Source: Acidobacteriaceae bacterium (lineage in GTDB: Bacteria; Acidobacteriota; Terriglobia; Terriglobales; Acidobacteriaceae). From it: a DNA stretch of 64,000 nucleotides. The translations under genes were made by a program, and so were the position numbers. The stretch is taken from assembly GCA_025462885.1 (NCBI GenBank), contig JAOAPN010000008.1, positions 62,001 through 126,000 on the forward strand, given 5' to 3'. Every line of letters starts with the position of its first letter. Positions within the stretch are counted from its first letter, which is position 1. The notes under the pieces were generated by a model. That model ran no database searches, was not told the origin of the DNA, and saw only the letters and a program-made list of their open reading frames with translations. Positions 52,646-63,500 of this stretch are shown here, piece after piece.

Positions 52646-54001
52646 ATGAACCGTAAGTTGGCGTTGAAGCTGCTGGTCATTGGCGTGGTGATGGGCGTGA
52701 TCTTGATTGCCCTGGCGATGGTGAACGGTACGATCACCGATCGACAAAAGTACCGGGATGATGCGGTGAAGAGTATCGAGGCGAGTTATGCGGGGCCACA
52801 GACGGTGATCGGCCCTGTGTTGGTTAGACCGTATACGCAGACGACCGTAACGATGGAGGATGGCGAGAAAGGAGTGAAGAAGAGAGTTGAGCATGTGGTT
52901 ACGTTGACGGCAACATCGTTCCCTCATGTACTGGATGTACGCGGCAAGCTCATGCCGACCGAGCGGCGCCATGGTCTCTATACAGTGACGGTATATGAGT
53001 TTGCGGGGCATCTGAAGGGGGCGGTGGAGATCGTACAGCCGCAGACGACGGGAACAGTAGAGTGGGGTGAGCCATACCTGGCGATGTCTGTTGAGGACGT
53101 GCGCGGGATTGTGGGGACGCCGACGGTCGTGGTCAATGGGACGCCAGAGATGATGCTCCAAGGGGCTGAGTCGACAATGGGTTGGCAGCCTAATCTACGG
53201 GTACCTCTGCGTGGCATGAAAGAGCTGAATGGGCATCTGGAGTTTGCGATCGACATGGATCTGGCAGGGACGGAACAGTTGAGCGTGGCTCCAGTGGGCG
53301 ATTCGAACCATGTAGAGCTGAGTTCGACATGGCGTTCTCCGCTGTTTGCCGGGCGCTTTCTGCCACGGACACGGGAGGTGGGCGGAAACGGGTTTGCGGC
53401 GGCATGGGATGTTTCTTCACTGGCGACGGGAACGCAAGTTCAGATGGAGTCGAATCCGGTGAAGCCGATCGATCTGATGAATGTGAGTCTGTTGACGCCA
53501 ATTGATCCGTACAAATTAAGCGATCGGGCGACGAAGTATGGGATTTTGTTTGTAGTGCTAACGTTTGGCGGTTTCTTCCTGTTCGAGATGATGAAAGAGC
53601 TGCCGATTCACCCTGTGCAGTATCTGCTGGTTGGGTTCGGGCTAGCGATCTTCTTTTTGTTGCTGGTTAGCTTTTCGGAGCATATGGCATTTGCGCTGTC
53701 CTACCTGATTGCCAGCGCGGCTTGTATTGGGTTGCTGACGTTCTATCTGTCGTACGTCTTGCGAAGCTCGACACGCGGAGTTGGGTTTGGAGCGATGCTG
53801 ACGGCCCTCTATGCGGCAGTCTATGGACTGCTCATCAGCGAGGACAACGCGCTCATCCTGGGATCCCTGATGCTGTTCGCAGTGTTGGCCGTGGTGATGG
53901 TGGTGACGCGGAAGGTGGATTGGTACAAAGGTGGTTCGGACTTGATGAAGGCTGCCGTGGCACCGCCCCCACCGCCACCGATGCAGGGGTTGGGATTGTA
54001 G
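52646..54001 (+). CDS. creD: CreD-family inner-membrane protein
   Basis: A 451-residue protein from ATG 52646, which follows AAAGGAGATG. It has an N-terminal membrane helix (LKLLVIGVVMGVILIALAMV), a large periplasmic domain (GPVLVRPYTQTT, SVEDVRGIVGTP), then a bundle of membrane helices after DRATKYGILFVVLTFGGFFLF and a proline tail (PPPPPPMQ). CreD is a broad family of inner-membrane proteins linked to envelope stress. The wHTH protein and the operators just upstream suggest it is the main target of that regulator. Confidence 0.93.
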   Translation: MNRKLALKLLVIGVVMGVILIALAMVNGTITDRQKYRDDAVKSIEASYAGPQTVIGPVLVRPYTQTTVTMEDGEKGVKKRVEHVVTLTATSFPHVLDVRGKLMPTERRHGLYTVTVYEFAGHLKGAVEIVQPQTTGTVEWGEPYLAMSVEDVRGIVGTPTVVVNGTPEMMLQGAESTMGWQPNLRVPLRGMKELNGHLEFAIDMDLAGTEQLSVAPVGDSNHVELSSTWRSPLFAGRFLPRTREVGGNGFAAAWDVSSLATGTQVQMESNPVKPIDLMNVSLLTPIDPYKLSDRATKYGILFVVLTFGGFFLFEMMKELPIHPVQYLLVGFGLAIFFLLLVSFSEHMAFALSYLIASAACIGLLTFYLSYVLRSSTRGVGFGAMLTALYAAVYGLLISEDNALILGSLMLFAVLAVVMVVTRKVDWYKGGSDLMKAAVAPPPPPPMQGLGL

Positions 54002-54107
54002 AGGTAACACGAATGCCTAACGCCAAGCGGACCGTAATTCAGCTGGAGACTACGATATGAGCAGTCCAACGAGATATAGACAGACTTGTGGAAAGGAAAT
54101 TTAGTCC

Positions 54108-54617
54108 TTGGCGCATAACCATCTTCGAGCGATTCGATTCTGGCTGGTCCTTTTTATGGCAGGTTTGTTTCTCAGCGGAGTCACGGCCTTTCTGTTACAG
54201 ACCGAACTGCGTTGGTTGTTGTCTATTCTCGAGACCCCGCCGATACGACGAATCGCTGAAACCACCCATCTACTGCCGTGGATAGCGTGTGTGCACCATG
54301 CGCTATCTGCAACAAATGCGCAGTATCCATTCCTTGCATATGGGACGGACTGGTTGGCCTTTGCCCACCTTGTGCTCGCCGTTTTGTTCATAGGACCGTA
54401 CTGTGATCCTGTACGCAACAAGTGGATCATCACTTTTGGTTTGATTGCCTGCGGAGGAGTGATCCCGCTCGCTCTTATCGCGGGTCATATCCGCGGTATT
54501 CCGCTCCCCTGGCGACTCATTGATTGCAGTTTTGGCGTCTTCGGAGCTATTCCTCTTGTGCGTTGCAGGTTCCTTATTTCGGAACTCGAGAACAGGAAGA
54601 TACTGGCGAAGATCTAA
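54108..54617 (+). CDS. Four-helix membrane protein of unknown function
   Basis: A 169-residue protein with a TTG start preceded by AAAGGAAA. Hydrophobic segments include FWLVLFMAGLFLSGVTAFL, WLAFAHLVLAVLFIGPY and ITFGLIACGGVIPLALIAG. Its motif with a double His (CVHHALSATNAQYPFLAYG) is conserved in a group of small acidobacterial membrane proteins. No function can be assigned. It lies 106 bp downstream of creD, so it may be in the same transcript. Confidence 0.7.
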   Translation: MAHNHLRAIRFWLVLFMAGLFLSGVTAFLLQTELRWLLSILETPPIRRIAETTHLLPWIACVHHALSATNAQYPFLAYGTDWLAFAHLVLAVLFIGPYCDPVRNKWIITFGLIACGGVIPLALIAGHIRGIPLPWRLIDCSFGVFGAIPLVRCRFLISELENRKILAKI

Positions 54618-54710
54618 CATTCATTACCAGACGCAAGCGCTCTAGGCAGGCAATGCCGTTCGCTTGCAAAGGCGAAAAGTATCACCCTCAGATTGAGTGC
54701 TTGTTCAAAT

Positions 54711-57266
54711 TTACAGCCGGGGATCAATGGGCTCGCTCTCTAGCGCGAGGACACCAAAGACGCACTCGTGAATGAGCCGCAGAGGTTCTTTCCGAACGAA
54801 GCGCTCTAGAGCCTCCACGCCTAGAGCGAACTCACGGCTGGCAAGAGAACGTTTAGCACCCACGGCTCTCGAACACAGTCGTTCGAGATTCTCCGGCAGA
54901 AGATACTCCGGGCCATAGATGATGCGAAGATATTCCGGGCCTCGACATTTGATTGCGGGTTGCGTGACGCCTCGTTTTCCTGTCGTGATGAAAATCGAGC
55001 GGCTTGACGACCATACCTTCGCGACCGTGTGAGGTCATCTCAGTCCACCAGGCAACTGCCGCAGCGCAACTGACGGCATCGTTCAGGTCGACAACTCTGA
55101 ATGGCGTTGCCAGGAGAAGCTGCTCATCCGCAGCACAGAGTTTGGCTAAAGTTTCCATATGCCAGGTGTGGGGCTTATCTGTATGTACTGCCCCTTCGCT
55201 CGCCAGAACATGAAAAGGCGCGAGCTTCAAATCATCAAGGGACGTGACTGGCCAACAGTACTGCCGATATTCCTTGACGTACCGTTCCACGGCGTCAAGC
55301 CGCTGAGTGACGCGTTCGGAAAGCCCCTCTAGACCTCCGATGCGCTGACTAGCCTGCGCTAGAACCTTTTGTTCAGCAGTAAGAGCCTGCGTTCCCGATA
55401 TTCCGACAGGAGCGTACTGCTTCTGAAGAAGTTCCTGCGCTTTCGCCGACCACGGCATGAGTTCGCAATCCAAGCAGAGCCAATCGGTCGCAAGTTCGGA
55501 CCAGATACCCGATTGTTCTGTAGCCTGCTGGAGCCGTGCCAGGAACTGACGCTCAAGATCCTCTTCTGGAAAGAATCGTCGTCCCGTACGGGTATAGACC
55601 ATGCCGAGGGATGGATTGACCACACCAAACCGCTTTTGCGAAACGTTCTCATCTCGACAGATCACGACTACGGCACGAGATCCCATGTGCTTCTGCTCGC
55701 ACACCACAGTAGTGATTCTTTCTTTGCGATAAAAGGCAAATGCCTCGTCTGGGTGTTCCAACAGATTTTCGTGCTTGCTGGTTTCAGATGGAGACATCGT
55801 CGGCGGGAGATAGATCAGCCATTTCGGGTCGACTGCAAACCGGCTCATCACCTCGATTGCCGCAATCGCATTTTCCTCGCGAATGGTGATTTTGGGCTTC
55901 AGTCGGGTATCGATGAGGCGCTTGCCTGCGATATCTGCCAAATCGAGAACGTCATCGTGCACATGCTGCAGAAGCCGGTCGGCATTTAGCTTCTCTGGTA
56001 GAAAAGGGCGCGCCGGTTCGTAGTATGTCTTGTGCGCAGCCACGGCAACGATCTCTTTCTCGGGATAGCGAAGGGCCGTAAGCTTGCCGCCGAAGACGCA
56101 ATCGGTGTCGATGTTCACCGTGTTGTTCAAGAAAAGCGGTTCGGGAACTGGGGTGTGGCCATAGACCACGAGAGCTTTTCCCCGATAGTCCGAGGCCCAG
56201 TTGTACCGGACAGGTAAACCGAACTCGTCAGTTTCGCCGGTTGTCTCGCCAAAGAGGGCAAACTCTCTTACTGCTCCCGCGCCTCGCCCCTGCATTGATT
56301 CTTTCAGGCCAGCGTGAGCTACAACGAGACTGCCGTCGTCGAAAACATAGTGGCTGACGAGCCCATCCAGAAACTTTGCCACGTCTGCACGGAACTCCTC
56401 TGACTCGGCGCCAAGCTGCTCCATCGTTTCTGCCAGGCCATGGGTCCGCTTGACGTCTTTACCACGGAGGGCCCTCACAAGCTTGATGTCATGATTACCC
56501 GGTACGCAGAATACCTGTCCAGCCCGGACCATGCCGATAACGAGATGGAGAACTTTTACCGTTCCTGGACCGCGGTCGACAAGATCACCTACAAAGATGA
56601 GTTTGCGGCCATCAGGAGGAGAGACGGTGTACTCGGCGCCTTGGCTTTCAACGGTGTATCCGAGCCGTCCCATCAAATCAGTCAATTCATCGAAGCAGCC
56701 GTGAATGTCACCGATGATGTCGAACGGACCATGCTCCGCCTTACGGTTATTCCAGAGCGGCTGAGCTCGATTTCGACGGCATCCACCTCCTCTGGCGTGG
56801 AGAGCTTGAAGACGTAGCGAATACCCTCTCGCTCTAACCCTCGCAGCGAGCGCCTCAATTGCTGAGATTGATTGCGTATGACATGAGGGCCGAACTGACG
56901 GTCGGAACGTTTCTCATTACGATCCTGGCAAATCCGTTCGGAAAGATCGAAGACGATAGCCACGGCGAAAAGGTGATATTCCTTCGCGAGAGCGATGAGC
57001 GATTTGCGCGCTTCAGGCTGGACATTGGTCGCGTCGACAACGGTAAACCGCCCGCGCGCAAGTCTCTTACGAACGATAGTGTGCAACAGGTCGAATGCGT
57101 CGCCAGTGGCAGACTGATCGTTCTCGTTATCTGCGACCAGACCGCGACAAAAGTCAGAAGAGATAACCTCTGTCGGAAGGAAGTGCCTACGGCCGAACGA
57201 AGATTTTCCGGAACCGGAGGGACCCACCAGCAGTACGAGCGCAAGCTCAGGAATTGCGATCTTCAT
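54711..57266 (-). pseudogene. pnkp: Polynucleotide kinase-phosphatase-ligase Pnkp, two frameshifts
   Basis: The three-domain RNA-repair protein is recognisable over its full length, but in three reading frames. The kinase part (57266 down) has P-loop GPSGSGKSSF. The metallophosphatase part has GDIHG, GDLVDRGP and GNHD. The ligase part has the nucleotidyl Lys in EQKHMGSR. The first break is at about 56751-56764, where the kinase frame leaves before WNNRKAEHGPFD. The second is at 54991-54994, an extra T in a T-run (coding strand) after KPLDF; the shifted frame continues PEYLRIIYGPEYLL and ends at 54711. Pnkp repairs cleaved RNA with Hen1. The hen1 gene overlaps its start. Confidence 0.85.
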
Positions 57267-58701
57267 GCCGCCGCCTCCTGCTGGGAAAAGATCGCCATTT
57301 GAGTTGGAGCTCCTCGCTCATCATCACTAGGCCCAATAGGCTCAAAGCGGACCTTATATTGGAAACGTTCTGCTACGTCGTTAGCCCACGTTTGGAACTG
57401 CGCGCGGGTCCACTCGAAACGATGATCGCCGTGCCGGAATTGACCTGCCGGCAAAGTCTCGAAGATGGTGTTGTACTCGGCATTCGGTGTAGTGATGATC
57501 GCGTGCTTTGGCCGTGCAAACTCAAACAGAACACGTTCAAACGACGAAAGCCGTGGCGCATCGAGATGCTCGATCACTTCGACTACAGCAGCCGCATCAA
57601 ATCCGGCGAGGGGCTGATCGCGATAGACAAGAGATCCCTGAATGAGTTCGATTCGGCTCCGCTGACGCTCCGGCAGATGCTCTAGCTTCAGACGCTCTTT
57701 TGCAATCTCCAGCGATCGCCAGGACACATCCATGCCGAGAATCATCTCGAACTGCTTTTCCGCCAGCAACAGTCGGAGAAGTTTACCCTCTCCGCAGCCC
57801 AGATCTACGACCCTCTTCGCTCCAATATTTTGGAGCGCGGTCAATACGGCAGTCATTCGCTGCTGGTGCAGCGCTGGCGTCCGCTCTGTCTGCGGTTCTT
57901 CTCCGCTGGATGCTTCTAAAGAAAATCCTCTGAGGACTCCTCTAGCAGACGGGCCAGAGCCTCCCGTTGAAGGTGCCGCTGGCGCTTCAGATAGCGGGAG
58001 ACGATCAGATCCCTTTCTGGATGCTGCCCAAGCCATCCTTCTCCGCGCTTTAACAATTTTTCGATCTCATCATCCCCGACCCAGTAGTGTTTCCCATTGT
58101 CGAGCACAGGGATCAGCACATAAAGGTGGACCAGCAAGTCTTGCAGTCGCACCGTACCTGCAATCTGCAATGAGACATAGGGAGACTCGCCCCATTCCGG
58201 AAATTGCTCATCCAGTTTCGACATGGATAACTCAACTCGATATCCCAACGGCTCAAAGAGACGCCGGACAAGATCCTCACCTCCCCGTGCAGCGACCACC
58301 GGGAGATTTTCGATCAGAGGGATCGCGGTGCCGGCCAGCTCCTGACGTTCCTTGCTGCGTCCGCTCATCGCTGTCGTGAACAGACGTCCCATAGCGACAC
58401 TCAGGAAAGAATTGGCTGCGTACGGGCGATCGTTGACGTATTGCTCTAGCTGTCCACCCTCGCCGGCAGGGCCTCGCCCCCGGACGAGAGCCACCGGGTC
58501 AATCTCGAGCAGAAGAGCTGCTGTGCAGCGCTCCTGTTCGGCTTCCGGGTAGAAAACATGTGCTTTTCCGAACGAAAGCTCCTCAACCTGCACGCGGGAT
58601 GGATTCTTGTGCAGGAGGAAGCCGAGGTCTGTCGCAGGTTGATGAGTGGTCGAGATCGTTAGAGCATTAAATCTAAGTCTAGCTTCCTCAAGATGCTCCA
58701 T
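57263..58701 (-). pseudogene. hen1: 3' RNA-methyltransferase Hen1, one frameshift
   Basis: The N-terminal domain (ITTTHQ-like start ISTTHQPATDLGFLLHKNPS) ends at 57916 in one frame, and the methyltransferase domain (VVDLGCGEGKLLRL, VVEVIEHLD, EYNTIF, GHDHRFEW-like GDHRFEWTR) continues in another. The break lies at a run of A on the + strand (57922-57925): one base is missing after SSEDF, and adding it joins SLEASSGEEP. Hen1 adds a 2'-O-methyl group at the 3' end of broken RNA before Pnkp rejoins it. The last codons overlap the pnkp start by 4 nt, the standard operon arrangement. Confidence 0.85.
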
Positions 58702-58709
58702 GCTTTAGC

Positions 58710-58830
58710 AGGCATTTCCAATTCGTGACGCACTGCGTCACGAATTGAGTTGGACCTACTACCATGCACTCTTGCGGGTTGAAAGCGCCCAGACCCGCGA
58801 GTGGTACATGAACGAACAGCTAGCCAAGGA
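58710..58830 (+). pseudogene. Fragment of a YhcG/DUF1016-type protein
   Basis: The sequence PIRDALRHELSWTYYHALLR and VESAQTREWYMNE matches the N-terminal domain of YhcG/DUF1016 proteins. Upstream it is cut off by a stop at 58707, and downstream it leaves the family after about 40 codons. The catalytic PD-(D/E)XK domain is gone. It is the remnant of a mobile-DNA-type nuclease gene next to the att region. Confidence 0.65.
58720..58748. repeat. 29-bp palindrome before hen1
   Basis: CAATTCGTGACGCA-C-TGCGTCACGAATTG is perfect. It lies 19 to 47 bp upstream of the hen1 start and inside the YhcG-like fragment. It could be an operator for the RNA-repair operon, or a hairpin. Confidence 0.55.
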
Positions 58831-59214
58831 TGGGCGACCCGCGCTGTGGCGGCAGCGACAGGATTCGAAACGGCCGCCGCACGACGCATCGCAACGGAGC
58901 CGTGCGTCAATCGTGTTGAGCGCGGCTCCTGTTTTCAGTATGGATAGCACAGAAAGTTTGACCGAGTCAGCGAAAGGTGGCAAGACGAGCACCATAGCGG
59001 ATTTCTTGACTCGAGCGCCGAAAGGAGGAGAATAAAGACAATGATCGAGAGCTTCAAAACGCGTGGAGAGATGCGATTGGCCGCAATGAAAACGGCTGCT
59101 CCCCCACGGATCAGCCGATGGCCCGCTTTTCAGAGATTTGGTTGCAACCAGCGCCGATGGTGGCAATTCTGCCGGTTGTGCCGGTTGATAAGTGCTGTAC
59201 CGTCTATATTTTGC

Positions 59215-59273
59215 GGGAGCGCGTTATCATGGCATGGAAGAGGTCATCGGTTCGATCCCGATCAGGTCCACCA
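59215..59273 (+). tRNA. Partial, decayed tRNA-Ala (3' half, GGC-type loop)
   Basis: From GGGAGCGCG to ...CACCA the sequence matches a tRNA-Ala from the D-arm to CCA. The anticodon loop contains ATGGCAT, whose stem is mispaired (TTATC/GGAAG). The T-arm ATCGG-TTCGATC-CCGAT is intact. The 5' acceptor arm is absent: no GGACCTG-like sequence lies in the expected place. It is therefore a fragment, not a gene. The last 20 nt plus AAA are identical to the copy at 25409. Confidence 0.8.
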
Positions 59274-59275
59274 AA
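59253..59275 (+). repeat. Right copy of the tRNA-Ala 3'-end direct repeat
   Basis: Identical over 23 bp to 25409-25431, in the same orientation. Upstream of it there is more tRNA sequence, which is absent at the left copy. The pair flanks 33.8 kb. Confidence 0.85.
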
Positions 59276-59762
59276 TAACCCCTTACAAATCAAGTGTATG
59301 CCGGAGGCGAAGCACTCCCTCCTTCCCGTGAGTTTGTGTCATCTTGTGTCACGCGCGCAGAAAGCTTGCGCCGACTGTTCCGGTCGATACCGATTTACTC
59401 GGTGTTTCCGGCTCCGTATTCGACTGTCTCAGCTCCGAATAGATGGAATTGATAGTCGATTGAACACTCGCTGGGATCTCCTGCATATAGGCCCATGTTG
59501 TCGGCGTGGTGACAGTGCATGGTTTGGCCAGGCCGTTATGGGCTTGCCCTGGTCGACCGGTACCCTCATAGCTGCGGTCACTCTGCTGATCGTTCCCGAT
59601 CAGCGAACCCTCGAACCCGGCGGTGCGTGCCGATAATCTTTTGTGAGCGGGACGTTCTTATGGGCCATCCCGCGACGCCCCTCAGACTTCCATCTGCTGG
59701 CCCTCAGAAGAGGCACACTTATCTGCTAAGGGTAGTTAGTATAGGAATTTTGGCGGCAGCGA
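59276..59762. other. Gene-poor stretch after the tRNA fragment
   Basis: No credible gene. It has a GCTGATCG-TTCC-CGATCAGC hairpin (59585-59604) and a GCGGGA...TCCCGC pair near 59647-59674. The GTGTCATCTTGTGTCA repeat just after the tRNA fragment resembles sequence found at integrase-related att sites, but this is weak. Confidence 0.45.
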
Positions 59763-60086
59763 TTAACTATGTTGGCTTACGTGGATGTCGAAGGCACGAC
59801 GCGAATCGATCATCAAATACTGGTTCTTTCGGTCGCGCAGCAGTGTGTGAAAGACCTTCTCCCAGACCCCGCTTTTCGCCCATCGGCTGAACCGCTTGTG
59901 AACGCTTTTATATTTGCCATAACGCTCCGGCAGATCATGCCAACGCGCTCCGGAGCGCAAGACCCACAGCACACCGTTCACAAAAAGACAGTTGTTCTCC
60001 GCCGTTCGGCCAACATGTTCCTTGCGCCCGGGAAGAAAACCCTCGATCTTCTCCCACTGCACATCGCTCAACTCGTAACGACTCAT
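59763..60086 (-). pseudogene. Truncated IS5-family transposase (N-terminal part)
   Basis: The ~107-residue product from ATG 60086 (ELSDVQWEKIEGFLPGRKEH, then WVLRSGARWHDLPERYGKY and FSRWAKSGVWEKVFHTLL) is the N-terminal domain of an IS5-type transposase. After RDRKNQYLMIDS the DDE catalytic region is lost and the tail (RRAFDIHVSQHS) is foreign. No terminal inverted repeats were identified. It is a dead insertion-sequence remnant. Confidence 0.85.
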
Positions 60087-60519
60087 CCCCATACAACCAC
60101 TGCAACAAATTTTACGCAGCCCGCAAAGTCTATATGTCGATATACCTAGGCCGTCACGCGCCAATAGTCGGTCCGGTATGGATTGTCTCGATAAGACCGC
60201 TGTCAATTTTATTCCAAATCCTTCGATTCTTTTTTCTAATAGTGGACTGACGGATTAGGCGAAGCCGGCCAACGTGATGATCCATGAGGTAACCATCCTT
60301 TGGATGGATTGCAGATTTTTTTTGGGGGGGGGGAGCCTTGATCGAGGACTGAAGTTAGTGTTTTAGTTCCTCTGGGAACTTGGAAAATTTCTGGCTTGAC
60401 AAGCGCTTTTGCGTTGCTATATCCACTATCCCGGTTAGTTTCTTAGGTATTGGCAATCGTCTATAAAAACTTAAGAAGTTCTTGAGGGAACTAGATAGAC
60501 TACGCGAGGTGAGCAAGTG
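60087..60519. promoter_or_regulatory. Upstream region of the second TonB receptor
   Basis: It contains a T8G10 homopolymer tract (60316-60333), an AGTTCC-TCTG-GGAACT hairpin (60365-60380) and a strong promoter: TTGACA (60396-60401), a 16-bp spacer and TATATC (60418-60423). The palindrome AAGCGCTT (60401-60408) overlaps the promoter and looks like a LacI/GalR-type operator centre. GAGGT lies before the start codon. Confidence 0.65.
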
Positions 60520-63500
60520 ATGCAGAGAAAAATGCTATCGAAAATAGCGTCAAGCTTGGTGTCCGATACGGATCTACTGCATGCGGTTGCAGTTACGTTC
60601 GTGGCGTTTGCCGTTATGTTTAGCTCGGCAATTCGCAGCGATGCACAGACGCTGTCTGGGTCTATTGTAGGTACAATTGCGGACCCAACTGGAGCAGCCG
60701 TCGTAGGAGCTATCGTTAAAGTTACGGAGCTACAAACAAACACGACTCGCTCTGTCGACACGAACGAGGGAGGCCTTTACACGCTTTCCACATTGCCTCC
60801 AGGCGTATACAGGCTGACGGTGTCGAAGACGGGCTTCGGCGGATATACAAATTCTCAAGTAGAAGTGACAAGCAACACGATTGCCCGTGTTGATGTAATT
60901 TTGAAGGTCGGCGCTGCAAACGAGCAGATTGAAGTACGCACCGATACCGCACTATTGCAGACGGATCGAGCGGACGTCCACACACAACTTTCGGTCACAA
61001 CTTTCCAAAATGCGCCGCAACCTACCCGCACATATCAAGGAGTTCTGAATCTGGTTCCGGGTATGGTGCCTCCGGGCGGACAGCTCGCAGGTGGGACCAA
61101 CAATCCGTCGAAGTCGATGCAATTTGCGGCGAATGGCACGGGTACGCAAGGCCCCAACGTGCGCATCGAAGGCGTAAGCGCAACGAACCCCTGGGTGCAG
61201 CAGTACACGACCTTCGTCCCTTCAACGGAAGCGATCGAGAGCGTCAATGTAGTGACGAACAGCCCTGACGCGGAGCAGGGTCTTTCAGGCGGCCCCGCTG
61301 TGACAGTGCAGTTGAAGAGCGGCACCAATCTGATACACGGGTCGCTATATGAGCAGAACGTCAACAATTACACGGAGGCGCGGAACTTCTTCCAGCCGGC
61401 GGGACAGAAGCCCCCTCACCTTGTAGACAATACGGTGGGTGGATCAATCGGCGGTCGTCTGATCAAGGACAAGCTGTTTTACTTCGGCAGCTACGAGGGC
61501 TCATTTACCAGAGCTTCGCTGGCGGGCATCATCTCGGTTCCGACACAGGCGATGCTGAGGGGCGATATGTCGGCGTCGACAACGCCGATCTATGATCCGG
61601 CGACGGGAAACCAGACGACTGGGATCGGAAAGACGCAGTTCGCCGGTAACATCATCCCGGCGAGCCGCATCAACTCAGTTGTAGCGAAGCTGATCCCAAA
61701 CATTCCGGCGCCAAACTTACCTGGCACTGTCAACAATTATTCAGTTATTCAGGGAACTTCCTACAACCTGCATAAGATTGATACGAAGTTCGATTACGTT
61801 GCGACGCAGAAGCTGAGAGTCTCGGCCCGGTACGGCTACCAACCCTACAACGCAGTAACCAACCCACTCTTCGGCCCGATCCTTGGTGGAAGCAGCGGTG
61901 CCTGGGCTGCATTCAGTTCAGCCGGTGCTGGCAACTACCTGCAGCACGGAGCTACATTGGCGGTCTCCGCTTCGGCGACCTATGTAGCCACACCGAGTCT
62001 CGTCTTCGACGCCACCTTCGGTGTAACGCAAGCCCACCAGGTTCTGTTGCCCGTGCTGGCCGACCAGAAGTACGGCTCTGACGTGCTGGGCATTCCTGGC
62101 TCCAATCAGGGCACGTTGCCCCTTGCCGGTGGCATGCCTAATTTTGCGATTGCGAACTATGGCGGCAGTACTGGAAATGGGACATTCGGCTATTCTTATC
62201 CTCCGCTTGAATACAAGGACCCGATCTTCGAATACGTTGGCAATGTGACGAAGACCTACAAGTCTCATAACATCCGCGCAGGCACCGATATTATACGTCT
62301 ACGTGTAAACCATAAGGAGATTCGAAACACGCTCTTTTACTTTCCGGGTGGACTTACAGCTCGCGCTCCGGATCCGGCAAATGGTGTCGCCGCTACAGCG
62401 GTGCGTGAGTTCAACTCGGTTGGCGACTTCCTGCTTGGACTACCGCAGTACCAGACGACGTGGGTGCAGTTTGATGATTTTCTGACATTGCGTCAGTACC
62501 AGATATCGTTTTATGTTCGCGATCAGTGGCAGGCGAGCCGCAACCTGACGATCAACTATGGTGTGCGTTGGGAGAACTATCCTGTTCCGACGCGCGAGGG
62601 TCGCGGAATTGAGTACAACAATATGTATACCGACATAAACAATCCAACGATCCAGATCTGCGGTGTCGGAGGTAACCCCGGCGATTGCGGCATCAAGGTA
62701 TCGAAGAAGTTGTTTGCGCCGAGCGTCGGCATCTCCTATCGTCCATTTCAGAATTTTGTTATTCGTTCCGGAGTGTCGATCTCACCGATGCAGGTTGCGA
62801 TGGCTCAGGCGCTAGTCCAGAACTATCCGAGTGAGGTGCAGTACACGGCAACGGGTGCGAATGCGTATACCGCTGCGGGTAGTCTTTCCACCGGTTTCCC
62901 GACGCTGAATGCTCCAACCATCAATTCGAACGGCACCGTCAATATTCCGGTCGGAACGGCAAACGCCAACACGACGGAGAAGAACTTCCGCCGTGGCTAT
63001 GTAGAGTCTTACAACCTGATGCTCGAAAAGGAATTTCGAGGAGGGGTTCTGGCGTCGGGCGGTTATGTAGGAACACACGTTGTGAATCTTGGCGGCTCAT
63101 ATAATTTCAACTTTGGAACGCTGGGTGGAGGCGCAGCCTCTCAGCCCTTAAACACTGCGGCGCTCAAAATCACCGGCACGACAAATGTGTTCAAGCCAGT
63201 GCAGGATGTTAACTACAACTCGCTGCAAATAGCGGTAAGCAAGCGACTTCAGAATGGCTTATCGGCGAGGATGGCCTATACCTGGTCGAAGAATATGCAG
63301 TCCGGGTTCCCTTCGGGCCAAATCTGGATTCCACAGTATAAGGAACTGAACCGATCACTGGCTCCTGTGGACCGTACACACAATTTCATTGTGAATGCGA
63401 CTTACGAGCTTCCCTTCGGAAAGAACAAGCCATATCTAAGCCATGGCTTTGCGGCGGCTGTCTTGGGGGGATGGTCTTTGAACGGCACCTTCTACCATCT

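Noticed and set aside
59118-59636. Open frame across the tRNA fragment (with AWKRSSVRSRSGPP)
   Set aside because: This is a known type of spurious frame produced by reading through a tRNA 3' end. It has no ribosome-binding site and no domain.
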